From the NCBI RefSeq assembly GCF_040412425.1, contig NC_089788.1:66143720-66207719 (forward strand): DNA of 64,000 nt, written 5' to 3'. Under the pieces are notes generated by a model. The model did no database searches and had not been told where the DNA came from. It was given only the letters and a program-made list of their open reading frames with translations. Made by a program: the position numbers and the translations under genes. Below are positions 1-10,656 of this stretch, in pieces; positions within the stretch are counted from its first letter, which is position 1, and the number at the start of each line of letters is the position of its first letter. The DNA comes from Macrobrachium rosenbergii. Lineage: Eukaryota; Arthropoda; Malacostraca; Decapoda; Palaemonidae.

Positions 1-241
1 GGAGATCCAGGTACAAGAAGTCCAATTTCTGTAGATCATTGATGTTGGAGCTAAGAATGACCTCAGAAAACCAGGTAGCTTCTGTTAAGTCATGAATACA
101 ATGGAATACATAACCCCAGATAGTGCATGCACAAGGCACATGACCAAATGTGGCAGACTTGATGAGAAACATCCATAGACACTGCACCAAAACTTTAGTA
201 AGATTTTTCTTCATGGTTTTATCTAAGATTAAAGAAGTACA
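1..241. other. No gene recognised
   Basis: Unique-looking, moderately AT-rich sequence. I see no extended coding frame, RNA gene or clear repeat structure here. Confidence 0.4.
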
Positions 242-345
242 GTAAACTCCCGGATTCACATTCTCACAATTCGCGGACCCAGTGATTCGCAAGAATTTTC
301 TGTGGAACCTATCTATAAATTATTTGCGGGAAAACTCACCCCATC
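242..345 (+). repeat. pogo/Tigger-like transposon terminus
   Basis: The stretch begins with TA-CAGTAA and continues with alternating 'attcgcgg/gattcgc' words and 'gtggaacctat', a pattern typical of Tigger/pogo-type ends. A mirror-image end (ggagggTTACTGTA) lies near 3100, and another related end lies at 46430-46540. The 2.8 kb between 242 and 3100 holds a piggyBac remnant rather than a pogo transposase, so I do not claim these two ends belong to one element. Confidence 0.35.
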
Positions 346-861
346 ATGGATTTTTTCATAGAGTAATGTTCTGTATTTTCATATTATTTTCATGAGTAAA
401 TACTGTACTATACCTACATATACATTTTATGTTAAAATAATGATTTACAGTAGTAATTTTCAAATATTAACATTAAGTTTAACCCGTACGAGGTTACTAC
501 ATGTAAACATTTACTTCCTCAGGTTAGAAAAAATTGAAAATTATTTTCTTGGCTTAATCAATGCCAAATGGTCCCAAAAGAAAGAAAAATAGCATTTAAA
601 AGGCACACAACCCACATTTAAAGGTTCAAACCCAGAAGTTTGCATTAGGGGCGTATCCCCCAGCTGGCTGTGGAAACATAATCGTCATGGTGGTGGTGTC
701 CATTTTTGCTCCCCCCCCCTTTTTTTTCTTTTTGACTCTCCGTACCTCCACTTATAGGTTGCCTAATACACCATTTTTTCCACACTACAACTTACAAACT
801 ACATTTTCTTTTTTCTCTATACAAACTACATTTTCTTTTTTCCCTATCACTTTTACAAATT

Positions 862-1430
862 TCTAAGAGTATGATATTATTCAAAACATGGTTCCGGACA
901 TAGTGGCTGATCACATTTACGGCAGAGGAAGCAAGTGTCTTCTCTCTGCTGTGGTCGATGATTTTTGTATGTCAGCACACATAGCAAGCCCTTTGTACTC
1001 TCTGTTTTTGGCACCTGGTTGCACTGGTATCGTACAAATGATATGACATGCAAAAAGTTGGGTTGGATCTCCAGCAGCAGAGCAACGACCAGGTGAGGGG
1101 CATTCAGCAGCATAATCTTGTAACAGCTGGCATATCACTTAAATTATGAAATCTGGCAGTGTACATTTTTTTTATGGTTCTTGAGCGTAAACAGTATTTG
1201 TGCATCCAACATTGTGATATCTAACATGTGAAAAAAGTTTCTTGTACCATTTTAGTGTCTTACAAGCACAATCGATTGGCTCCTGTCTTCCTGGAATAAA
1301 GATACTGAAAGAGGGCTGGAGATGTATACCAATTATCGACAAATAATACATGATTTTTGTCAAGATAAGGCTCCATAAGGGTTAGCACTACACCATTTCT
1401 GACACGGCCACCCATACCTCCCCTCCCCTG
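862..1430 (-). pseudogene. piggyBac transposase, C-terminal remnant
   Basis: Read on the minus strand, the broken frames give a block with FVDNWYTSPALF, which matches the second catalytic Asp box of DDE_Tnp_1_7 transposases. Next comes a KWYKKLF segment, and then a cysteine-rich tail (TCFLCRKCDQPLCPEPCFE) characteristic of PGBD4-like piggyBac proteins. The tail is interrupted by a stop where a Glu would precede YHT. At least two frame changes occur, at about 1250 and 1120. The N-terminal half with the first Asp is not visible. The Cys-rich tail differs from the acidic tail of the piggyBac at 29-31 kb, so this is a separate lineage. The copy is dead. Confidence 0.72.
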
Positions 1431-1480
1431 TGCAGTTCATAGAAATGGATGGGGAGATCACTAAGGGCATTGTATTGCTG

Positions 1481-1510
1481 CTATTATTATTATTATCATT
1501 ATTATTATTA
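1481..1510. repeat. (ATT)n microsatellite
   Basis: About ten ATT units with one interruption (atcatt). Confidence 0.9.
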
Positions 1511-1849
1511 AGATAAAAAATAAATGGAAGTAGCCCAAATTCAATAAAAGAGCCCAAGTCAAATGAAAAGTAGCCCAAAAAGTAGCAAGTAGCAGATTGT
1601 GAAATCTAGTCACCAAAGGCTTTAAAAGCAGCCCCATTTGCAATTTGTAGCCCAGTCTGGTATCCCTGCGCCAGCCTCAGGCACTGTTGCGTTTCTAGAG
1701 GCTTACCAAGTACCCATCCAACATAAACAATATCCATACAATGAAGGCGCACAAATTTAAAAACTTAAGAACGTCATATGACGTGGATAACCTGTGTGAG
1801 ACCACTTCTGCAATACGTCATATGACGTGGTTGACCTCTTACTGGTTAA

Positions 1850-2860
1850 TAAGATTAAATAATAATATTAACAAATAAAAATAATTCTCTCGCTCATTCC
1901 CCTTCCTTTCTCAGTTCTCTCTCTCTCACACTGAGATGAGAGAACTTTTATGAATATGTAATATTTGTTTTGTATGACAAATAAATGATTTACTAATTTT
2001 CAAATACGAGTATTAATATTGATATACTAAACACAGCAAAATATAAATTCATAAAAGAAAATATAGTGAATTAGGAAGATTTCAGTTCAATATAAATTCT
2101 TTCCCTCATCTCTTTCCGAAAGCTTTGGAGCAAGGGGGGTGTAACCTGTCAAATATCTTGACATACTAACCACAAGGGTAGATGATGATGCCACTCAGTG
2201 GTCAAATAACTGTTGCCACTTGGTGGTCAAATACCCTACAAAGGATACTGAAAAATATCTCTCTCTCTCATCTAAATTATGTTCTTTGTATTTCATATCT
2301 CTCTCTCACAGAGATAGATTTTTTATGCATAAGTAACATGTTTGTTTGTTTTGTATACTGTAGTTTTATAGATAAATGTGACATTACTTATTTTTGTCAT
2401 ATTTTCCATGCTATAATTACAACTTTCTGCATTTGTATAGTAAATTATTAAAAATTTTAAACAAACATATATTCCGAGTCTTTTTCTCGGACTCTTCAGA
2501 GCAGGGGGTGCAATTACCTGGACGTATTGACATAGACCACGGAGGGGAGGTAATGTTGCCCACAGATGGTCAAGGATACTGAAAAATTTTTTTTTTTCCT
2601 TCATAGATCATGAATTTCCATCTTTTGATATCTGATGTCAGAATAACCTCTTACTCTCTTTCTTTGTCATATTATGGAAAAGTTATTCTTTCTTTGTCAT
2701 AATATGTAAAAAGAAACACCCTCTCTTTCTCACATCAAAGGATACTCAGAATGTGAGATGGATGGATGGATTGATGGATAGATAGATAGACAGAAAAGGA
2801 GTGGTTGATAGAAAGATATACTCCCTCTCTCTCTCTCACTGGCTGGAAGGGTTAGAAGTA
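1850..2860. repeat. Diverged direct repeats with CT-rich blocks
   Basis: Two related modules can be aligned by eye at about 2107-2260 and 2487-2595. Each has 'gagcaaggggg/gagcagggggtg', then 'cttgacata/attgacata', then 'gtggtcaa/atggtcaa', and then 'ggatactgaaaaat', followed by a T-rich or CT-rich run. The spacing is about 380 bp. Short tandem pieces such as 'tctttgtcatattatg' (2660-2710) and a GATA/GGAT microsatellite (2755-2795) follow. I see no coding frame. Confidence 0.45.
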
Positions 2861-3109
2861 CTTACATATATATTTTTAAGGGTAAAATGTATAAGATGAC
2901 TTTGAAGTATTAATATAATTTCAAGGATTAGTACAGTAATAGGATAATAGTTTAAGGTATACATTTGGTATTTGAACTTTCAAGATAGGCAGTTATAAGC
3001 ATTTTTAGAAGGGGTTGTTAACCATTCGTGGATTTTAACTATTCCCCGGGGGTTGTGGTACGCATCCCCTCCCCCTGAATGGGGGGGAGGGTTACTGTAC
3101 TAGAAGGGT

Positions 3110-4970
3110 GTTGCTACTAGGCTGTGTGAGGGCCTTTTGAGAGACCTATAACTGTGTTACCCAGAATTTCTTTTAGGCCAAAATGAAAGTTAGTGAAAGG
3201 GCTGGAAAGATGCAAATTGCTGGAGGCATGACTTGAGAACCGTAAGAGGGTAGAACTTCAGAAGAGCAGGAGAAGGCTGAAAAACCCTGGGAGTCCAAGA
3301 ATGAGTTTTAACCTGGGAGATTCACAACCAAGAAACCCCATGACAAACAGAAATCCCCCACAAAGACCAACAGTTGGGATGCGAGGCTTTGTCGGTTAAG
3401 GTATGGAGTCCATATAGGGCTTAGAAAGGGGAAGGGCAAACAGGAACACAGCCTTGAGGGTTAAAGAACAGGAGAAATGTGTCAGATAGGAGCCCAGACA
3501 ATTACAAGTGAGACTATGAGGACCAGCTCTGAGGCTCATGAAAGTTCTTGGAATTGCAGTGGTCAAAGGGCAAAAAGGCACAAAAAAGTTGTTACTGTTA
3601 GCAGCTTGTTTACTCAGAAGAGTGTGCATAGAGGATGGGCAGACTCACTGTAAGACTAGCAAAACCAAAACAGTATTCCCCCCAGATAGAAGAAAGTGAA
3701 AAAAAAACAACATTCCTCAGGCAGAAATATTGTCATTACATGATCCAAGGACCAGGGCAGATAAGTACCTTGTACATTGCACCAGACCACTAATCCTGTC
3801 AAGTGGATGTGTAAATGGTGAAGGTAGTTCCAAAAAGTTTCCATGCATGAGGAATTGAGAACAGTGACTGACAAGAACAGGACAGTGAGAAAGTACTGCC
3901 ACTATATTCATAAGAGAGTGGGGTGATGAGTCATCCAAGCTTTCAGAGACACTGAACTTCAAGACAGTTTACACTGCTCAAACAGAAAATGTAAGATTCT
4001 TAAGGCCATCCCTGGTCTTGAGTGTGGCAACAACAGCCCAAACTGCTGATTCAAGCTGTATGGTACACAACCAAAGGATCTTGACAGAGACATTGCAAAC
4101 ACCCTGCCAGTACATCCCCACTGACACCACAGGTCTTCACAGACAATCTGAGGGAAGGAACTGATGACAGGATGGTATAGAGAGCATAAGACATCACAAA
4201 TGTAAGATGAATAGTCTCCATAGATCTTTTGCTATACAGCAAACAAAGAACTCGGCAAACAACAAGCAAAGAAACATTGATCTTGTCCCTCCTAACTGAA
4301 AATGGCCAGCAGAGAAATGCTAGGCTATAAAACCAACATAGTGACTCAACAAGAAGTAACAACAGTGAGGGCCCTAACAAGACTGGTTGCAAATCCCTGG
4401 TCCAGATGATCTTTGCTCAGTACTCCAGGAGGGGTGATCGAGCCTCTGATTGAAGAAGTTGAGGAGGAGGAGGAAGACGACAGAGTTTGGCAGTGCTTCC
4501 CTGACCTTCTTCAACCATGGGTCCCTCAACCTTTTATCATGTCTGCTGAGGACAAGTTCAATGCAGACATCCCTGAAGGGACAGGAGCAGCTTCAACTGA
4601 AACGACAGCGCACTCAGACTTGGGATGAGGAAGCCATGGCCAACACAATGGGGTCTTCCAAGCAGGTAACTTTTGGAAGCCATAACAAGGATGATCCCCA
4701 GAGGACATACACCTTCAGCAGCTTCTCAAGGGGAAAAGAATCTCTAGAGCAGTATTAGCCCAGGCCAGGGACTTAAGTTGGGAGCAGTTGAGATGGCATG
4801 CTCTCTTGACTGCCATAATATGTAAATACTGAGTGAGGATTGTTCAGCATGGGCAGCAAAACCTATGTACATTTGTTAGTGTCTAGGACGTTTGCTGACT
4901 GTTCTTCCTAAGGAAGGATTTTAAGGCATTGTCATTCAAATACAAACAGAATAAGCACAATCTCATTGTA
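3110..4970. other. No gene recognised; fragments of open frame only
   Basis: The stretch has several short open frames on both strands, the longest being 113 codons on the minus strand at 4051-4392. A plus-strand 71-codon frame at 4413-4628 contains an acidic run (EEVEEEEEDD) and looks like decayed retroelement gag. No conserved motif is visible, so I assign no product. Confidence 0.4.
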
Positions 4971-4974
4971 AAAA

Positions 4975-5254
4975 GTTAAAAGTATATCTTAGTTTAACCA
5001 GACCACTGAGCTGATTAACAGCTCTCCTAGGGCTGGCCCGAAGGATTAGAATTATTTTATGTGGCTAAGAACCAATTAGTTACCTAGCAACGGGACCTAC
5101 AGCTTATTGTGGAATCCGAACCACATTATATCAAGAAATGAATTTCTAACACCAGAAATAAATTCCTCTTATTCTTCATTGGTCGGTCGGTGATTCTAAC
5201 TCGCGGCCAGCAGAGTGCTAGCTGAGAACGGAACCCACTCGCCCAACAAGGAAC
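4975..5254 (-). mobile_element. tRNA-derived SINE, near full length (copy 1)
   Basis: On the minus strand the element starts at about 5254 with a tRNA-like head and a B-box-like word ('gcgagttagaatcac', from a GGTTCGAATCC ancestor). It continues through 'ggaatttatttctggtg' and 'gttcggattccacaat' and ends in 'ctggttaaactaagatata' plus a short A/T tail. Two more copies, at 17409-17616 and 60542-60789, share the body and 3' end, which defines the family within this window. I could not define a target-site duplication for this copy. Confidence 0.75.
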
Positions 5255-5913
5255 GGTAACAATCTGCAGACAAGCCAAAGCATTTTAAGGAAATAAATAC
5301 TCAAGCATCTCCAACACCCATGATGAGGGATGGTTTGTACATCTCCACAGCAAGAAGGTTGAAGAAAAGTGGTGCTGCATACATGAGTGGGCGGGTGGGT
5401 TTTCCAGTCTCCAACTCCTCCGCGTATAGTTAACTACCTTGATACCAAGCTTTAGTGACCAGACCACCTTAAACCAAAGGTAATTCACTTAAAAGGCAAA
5501 GGCTTGTATCCTCATAGAAGCAAATACGTTGAAAGAATGACGGCCTCTCCTTCTCTCTCTCGTCCTTTGTCCTCATTCTTGTCTCTCTCTCTCTCTTAAT
5601 CCATTCACATCCTATCTGTCCTTAATCTCATTCCCCCACTCATTCCTTTCTTCATTTGTGCAGTTTTATTTCTTCATTGAATATTTAATGGATCATGACT
5701 TATCCAATCAGAATGTCATTAGTATTTCTTTTTTCTACTTGAAACATTGAATTGGTTATGATCCAGTAAATGAAGAAAACACATTAGTTATGATCCATTA
5801 AATGAAAAAAGTTACCATTATAATGATTCCCAAAAATCTTGACCTCTTTTTTAATTTCACCTTAGAAAAGAACCTTATATCCATAGTAATACCTGAATTT
5901 TTTCTCTTTGCAG
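5255..5913. other. Intergenic or intronic sequence, no gene seen
   Basis: Contains CT-rich runs around 5548-5600 and AT-rich sequence. It ends in a polypyrimidine tract and AG at 5912-5913, which suggests a splice acceptor. Confidence 0.4.
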
Positions 5914-6215
5914 AATGCCAGATCCAGAAAGAAAAACTGCAGCATAAGCCATCAAGCAATTTTTAGAATTAAAGTGGATTGTAAATGTTTTAAAAGGTGC
6001 CTCACTTGACAATATATTTTTTTATTAAAAAGGAACATTGCTTTTTTGATAAATTTGAAAGGACATATTTTTTATTAAATTGTACAAAAAGCCTTGCAGT
6101 TAAGCCATTGCTGAGGCTAAAATCAATTTAGACTGTATTTGTAACAATCTTTATTTAGAAAAGTAAGGATGTACAGATTTTAATTGTTTTCTTAATAAAA
6201 TATATAAAGTTATTG
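5914..6215 (+). other. Candidate 3'-terminal exon of an unidentified plus-strand gene
   Basis: A strong acceptor (ttttttctctttgcag) ends at 5913. It is followed by a short open stretch that stops in all frames within about 100 nt, then AT-rich sequence resembling a 3' UTR, with an AATAAA at 6194-6199. In one frame it reads MPDPERKTAA then stop; the other frames give 16- and 31-codon tails. I do not recognise the protein and saw no upstream partner exon, so this rests only on splice-site and polyadenylation signals. It would converge on the CZIB 3' end. Confidence 0.3.
6194..6199 (+). promoter_or_regulatory. Polyadenylation signal AATAAA (candidate)
   Basis: AATAAA lies 280 nt downstream of the candidate plus-strand acceptor at 5913. 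Confidence 0.3.
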
Positions 6216-6986
6216 GTGTGTTTTAACCTTCTGGCTTCCCCATAGGGAGATCACTTACGCTGTTCCTTTTTGACATATTACAACTGGTCCTAATCACTCT
6301 TTTCAGTATCCCCTTGGCCCAGTTATATACCTTTTTTTTTCCTTCTAATTTTCAGCCATTCCTTTCCTTCTCTTCCTACCTCTGGCCAAATACTTTTAAC
6401 TCTCATTCAAGAACCAATCCTTCAAGAGAGTATAGTGTTTAAACATTTCAATTTATGGTTCCAATAAACTATTTTAAAATAATAACCTTCGGTATGTGAA
6501 ATAGGAGCCATCAAATCAGCATTCTTTTGATTATAATTATTACAGTGATTCCGGGTGGGTGAAAACTGGAACAAGCCCGAGTTAGATGACAGAACAGAAA
6601 TAATACAGCTTAGGATGATGGATTACTGGAAAACTTTAGTACCATTTGCAGTGTGTTCTGCACACTGTAAATGGTAAACCCTTAAGGGTCATGCTTTTCC
6701 ATAATGCTTCCATTCACATTTCAAAGACAAAGTTGCAGCAGAAACCCAGAAAATAAAGTTTATGTACCACAAATGCCATACAGTACTTACCTTTGAAATA
6801 CACAAATGTGTTTTATAATGCTTACGTCTTCTATTTCAAAATGCACCCTTAACATGAACAGAGGAAAATTTTTAGGCACTGAAGACTGTCATTTTCCCAA
6901 AAATAGAAAGCACAATAACTAAATTCCATCTTCAATATGTACTCGTTTTCCTAAGTACTGGAGTATGATTTAATTTAGGGAAGAGA
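6216..6986. other. Tail-to-tail intergenic spacer, no gene seen
   Basis: AT-rich sequence between the two candidate poly(A) signals. A short imperfect hairpin built on 'accatttgcagtgtg' and 'cacactgtaaatggt' occurs near 6648-6680. Confidence 0.35.
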
Positions 6987-6992
6987 TTTATT
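6987..6992 (-). promoter_or_regulatory. Candidate poly(A) signal for CZIB
   Basis: TTTATT on the plus strand reads AATAAA on the minus strand, about 600 nt beyond the CZIB stop codon. That is a plausible 3' UTR length. Confidence 0.35.
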
Positions 6993-7108
6993 TAAAAAAT
7001 ATAACAATGAAAAACACTTAAATATAAATAATTGAGGACATGCTTTATGTCTGCACTTTAGGTAAATAATCTGAAGAGATGCTGACATACTGTCCTTAGG
7101 TTAATTGG

Positions 7109-7244
7109 AATAGCTGTTAATTCATGAAAATATTATTAATACCCCAATAGCTGTTAATTCATGAAAATATTATTAATACCCCAAGATAAAATTTAGCTCC
7201 ATAATATTACTAGGGCACACGTGATACATAATATTACTAGGGCA
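7109..7244. repeat. Two short perfect tandem duplications
   Basis: A 37-bp unit beginning AATAGCTGTTAATTC is perfectly duplicated at 7109-7145 and 7146-7182. An 18-bp word (cataatattactagggca) is then repeated at 7200-7217 and 7227-7244. Both lie in the probable CZIB 3' UTR. Confidence 0.9.
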
Positions 7245-7597
7245 TGTGTAGAACTTTTCATTATAACAGCTTACCTACATATATTCTGTTTAGCATTTCA
7301 TACTGCATCCATGCAGTAAAGATTTTATCTGTCACCTACTGCCATTACTGCTATAGGAATAGTTTAACACTGACATTACTGTACCACAAAATGTCCTTAG
7401 GATATTTCTCATATAATTATATTAAATTTTCTACTTAACATGATTCTGTCACACTTCTCTTAGTTACTTGAATCTCATACATCAAACAAGTGCAAAAATG
7501 ATAAAAACTTAAAACGTATATGCTGGATATGCTGAAATGCTACCATGTCTAAAACTTTAAAAAGCAAAATATTATATATAAAGAAAAAATCTTATTC

Positions 7598-7732
7598 CTA
7601 AAGAATTTTGTATTCAAGCTCAGTTATACCAACTGTGCAGTTCTGTTTTTCATCATAGTCACACCAATCTTCATCCAAATTTAAGATGGTAAACTGTGTC
7701 CCACTCTCTGCTCCTTTACACTGCCATCCTTC
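7598..7732 (-). CDS. CZIB: CZIB (UPF0587/C1orf123), last coding exon
   Basis: Minus-strand exon of 44 codons plus a TAG stop at 7598-7600. It is preceded by a splice acceptor (gatttcag, ending at 7733). The translation begins EGWQCKGAESGTQF and continues with a DEDWCDYDEK block, which corresponds to the C-terminal portion of human CZIB (FAAEGVESGTAF, then KDWTDYDEK). CZIB is a small conserved zinc-binding protein of unclear biochemical role. The phase joins exactly to the exon at 10547-10656. The exon is open and undamaged, so the gene looks functional. Confidence 0.9.
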   Translation of the reverse strand, partial: EGWQCKGAESGTQFTILNLDEDWCDYDEKQNCTVGITELEYKIL

Positions 7733-8329
7733 CTGAAATCAATTAATCACATTTAATCAATCATAACATAATACTGTATAAGGATCTTGAATTATATATA
7801 ACTACCTTAAATTACTGTATTCAATGACCTCAGTAACAAGGTATTCTAATGCTATTCAGGAGAGCATCTAAAATGAATTTGACCAAGAATAACTGAAATT
7901 GCAAAATATTCATTTTCAAAAACATGTTGCATATTGTCATAACTGCTACCTCAAACCCAATAGCCATTAATTAAGGCACTTTTAGCTTACTTACAATTAT
8001 ATAAGAGATTATTCACTATTTCTGCAAACCTGTTCATTCATCAGACCTCACAAATAAAGCATGTTTTTTAAAGTATACTGTTTTTCCAACTTTGCCTACA
8101 TCCTACTGTCAGCTCTTCATATATATTTTTCGGTGACACTTCAACTTACTCCTCTCCTCCTGTTCATCTGTCACTAGCATGACCTTCTACAAGAGCAACC
8201 ACTGCTCTATCTCCAACTCCTAATCCCTTTGGATTTTGTACCTGTTCTTGTCCACTCGGTACACCTCGAACCCCTAAGAAACCCTGGGAGGAATTAGATG
8301 AGGAAACTTTGTGCATAGTAGGATGATAC

Positions 8330-9620
8330 TTCATATTTTCAGTATCAACCACACATCACAACCTCTGTATGGTTCAGCTGCTAAGCTTTGGGATAATGAT
8401 TTGGCATCGTATTTGAAAAAGATTGAGCATACCTTAGCTAAGACACTAGATCCTATCCATAAAAATATTCGGCTGCATATGATGGGTTGCAGTTCCAGCA
8501 GGTGTTATAACTTCCTCATAGGGACTCATTACCTTCCTCTACTGGGCCAGCATCCTCATAAATTTCATCAATTCCAGGGTTGCTCTTCAGAGTTATAACC
8601 TGTTGGACAGCTGAGAAAATGGATACAAGAGAGAGTTCTGCTGGGAGTTTGTATTATTAAACTGGCAGAATTGAGTTTATTGGTGGCACCAGCCTGCTTC
8701 TTACAGGTGATTCAACTTCAGTGGTTCTTTATATCTACATGCACTATTTCTGGTGGGCATATGGAGCAGGATGTGGCCTTCCAAGACATCTCGGGCTTGC
8801 TCTCTTTGGCAGAACCTCACTCCATGTGTGTCCAAACCCAAAGCTCCTCATCTTTTCCACAAGAAACTGTTTCACAGTTGGGGGAGTAACTCACCTCCAC
8901 AACCACTATGGACACTATCATAAAGTGCTTCAGCCTCGTCATCCTGGTCTATTTCCTAACACAAGTCACAATAACATCAGTAAACTTCCTCTGGCAGTGC
9001 TTGGAGGTTCTTCACAATGGCTGCCACCTCTCAACACAGGTCCTCTGCCTCTGGCAAACAATGCAGGTCCCAAAGACAAGGTGGCTTTAATGCTGCAGTG
9101 GGGAGCCATCAATGAGATGTGCCAAGAGAAGCTGGAGTTCTACCATCTGCTCTTGAGGAGGTTGGAGACCAATTACAGATCTCAGTCAGCTTGCAGATTA
9201 TTTTGTTTGGTTTTCTTTAAAATGGAGGCAGTGAAGTCTGTTTGGAGGTCAGTTAGCAGTGGAGGACTTCCTTGCTACAATAGGTGTAATGGATGCATAC
9301 TTCCAGATTCCAATTCAGCCACTTTCCAGGAAGTTTTTGTTTTGCATGACAAGGACAAGTGTTCCAGTTCAAGATCCTTTGCTTTGGTCTGTGTATGTCC
9401 CTCAGGTCTTCATCAAAACTGTTCCAGAAAGGTCCTCTGCTTTGGTTTATGTACAGCCCTCAGGTCTTCAACAACAATCTGGTACTTATGACTGCCTAGG
9501 CTCATAGTCCAAGCCAGGTCTTGGCTTTGACAAGGGCTTCATCTGGATTTGCCCATCCTTGGGCTGCAGATAAACCAGAATCTTCATCAGAGAACGATAA
9601 CTTATGTTGGTTTTGGCATG
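8330..9620 (+). pseudogene. DIRS-like retroelement remnant (gag?/RT) in a CZIB intron
   Basis: Broken plus-strand frames carry a recognisable reverse transcriptase core at about 9190-9480. There is a KMEAVKSV segment (compare FTMETTKSVLAAV in the DIRS RT at 40 kb), then DFLATIGVMDAYFQIPIQP, then FQFKILCFGL. A second, partly repeated copy of the 'CFGL...QVF' stretch follows at 9410-9480. The upstream 8330-9180 stretch is open in pieces and may be gag, but shows no firm motif. Frameshifts and stops are frequent, and this is an old copy. It lies on the opposite strand to CZIB. Confidence 0.55.
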
Positions 9621-10411
9621 TTACTTTGAGGATTCACAAGCCTTGTGGGAGGGAACTGGGACAGATATCCTCATCCTCTTTATGATCACATCCTTATGAT
9701 TTTGGCAAATAGGTGTCAACTAGCTGATGCCATATTGGTAAGAAACCTCAGCATGTGTCTGCAGTATGCAGACACATATGCCTCTAGTTGCATTTTAGCA
9801 GCACACGGAGCTTTATGCCTTTGGGTCAAGATTGAATTCACGATTTTTCAGCTATACTATATCAGTCTAAAGATAAAAGAACCACAAAACCTAGTATTGA
9901 TTACTGCATGAGGTAAACATATGAGTGATGCTGGGAGCCGAGACAAAGCTGCTGGTAACTCAGTGAAAATATGCACATCTGCAGTTCTTTTGCGAACTGT
10001 AACTTTTGAAAATTTTCAGTTTTGGAATAATATGAAGTATTTATATTTGTAAAAGTATTTTTAGTATTTAAGGTTTGATTTTTAATTTTCTCCTACACAT
10101 CCTGCGTTATAAAGCATCAGTAGCTTTATCTGTCTACATTTTTCTCAACTGCAGACAATGTTTGTGGTTTGTAAGGATGTGTGTGACTTTTCTTAAGAGT
10201 TTTTACTTAAAATTATTTTGTGTATACAGTTATGTATTTTAATGGTGAAATACACTAATAAGCATACACATTTTATGCATGTTTGTCTTCTTTATATTTT
10301 TACCATGTGTAAGTCATCTGTTAGTTTATACAAAATTCAAGATCCAACTGTATACATTTAATAGGTTTGAACAGAAAAAACTTGTGTTGTTTAATCAAAA
10401 CATAGCAAACA

Positions 10412-10463
10412 CCCTATGGTGGTAATTTCAAAATTAGTATTTTTGAAATTACCACCACAGGGG
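10412..10463. repeat. Short near-perfect hairpin
   Basis: A 22-nt arm (ccctatggtggtaatttc...) pairs with ttttgaaattaccaccacaggg across a 6-8 nt loop, with one mismatch. It lies 84 nt downstream of CZIB exon 4 in the gene's direction. It could be a MITE remnant or a structured intronic RNA. Confidence 0.55.
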
Positions 10464-10546
10464 ATAAGCAGCCTTGGAAATGGTAACCTATAAGACTTTC
10501 CAAACATCTAATTTTATAACAAATACCAACTCAAAAATATACTTAC

Positions 10547-10656
10547 TCCAAATTGGAAACCAGTTACAGCTAAACCTCGACAATCAAAAGCTATGATTTC
10601 TTTCAAGTTTGGAACATCGTCAGCATTATACAATTTTTTATGTTGCATCAGTACAT
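10547..10656 (-). CDS. CZIB: CZIB, internal coding exon (exon 4)
   Basis: A 110-nt minus-strand exon with acceptor ...cttgcag (ending at 10657) and donor gtaagt (10546-10541). The reading is 2 nt plus 36 codons and contains HKKLYNADDVPNLKEIIAF and then DCRGL. This matches the human CZIB segment with PYNAED and FECRGL. The first split codon forms GAT (Asp) with the single G that ends the previous exon, and the exon ends in phase 0. All three junction phases fit. This exon is too short to stand out as an open reading frame and was found by splice phase and homology. Confidence 0.9.

Noticed and set aside
242..3100. A single pogo/Tigger element bounded by CAGTAA ends
   Set aside because: The interior holds a piggyBac remnant and tandem modules but no pogo transposase; the two ends may belong to different copies.
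8721..9491. 256-codon plus-strand ORF as a host gene
   Set aside because: RT motifs within it occur in a different frame as well, and the sequence matches DIRS RT; it is a decayed retroelement.
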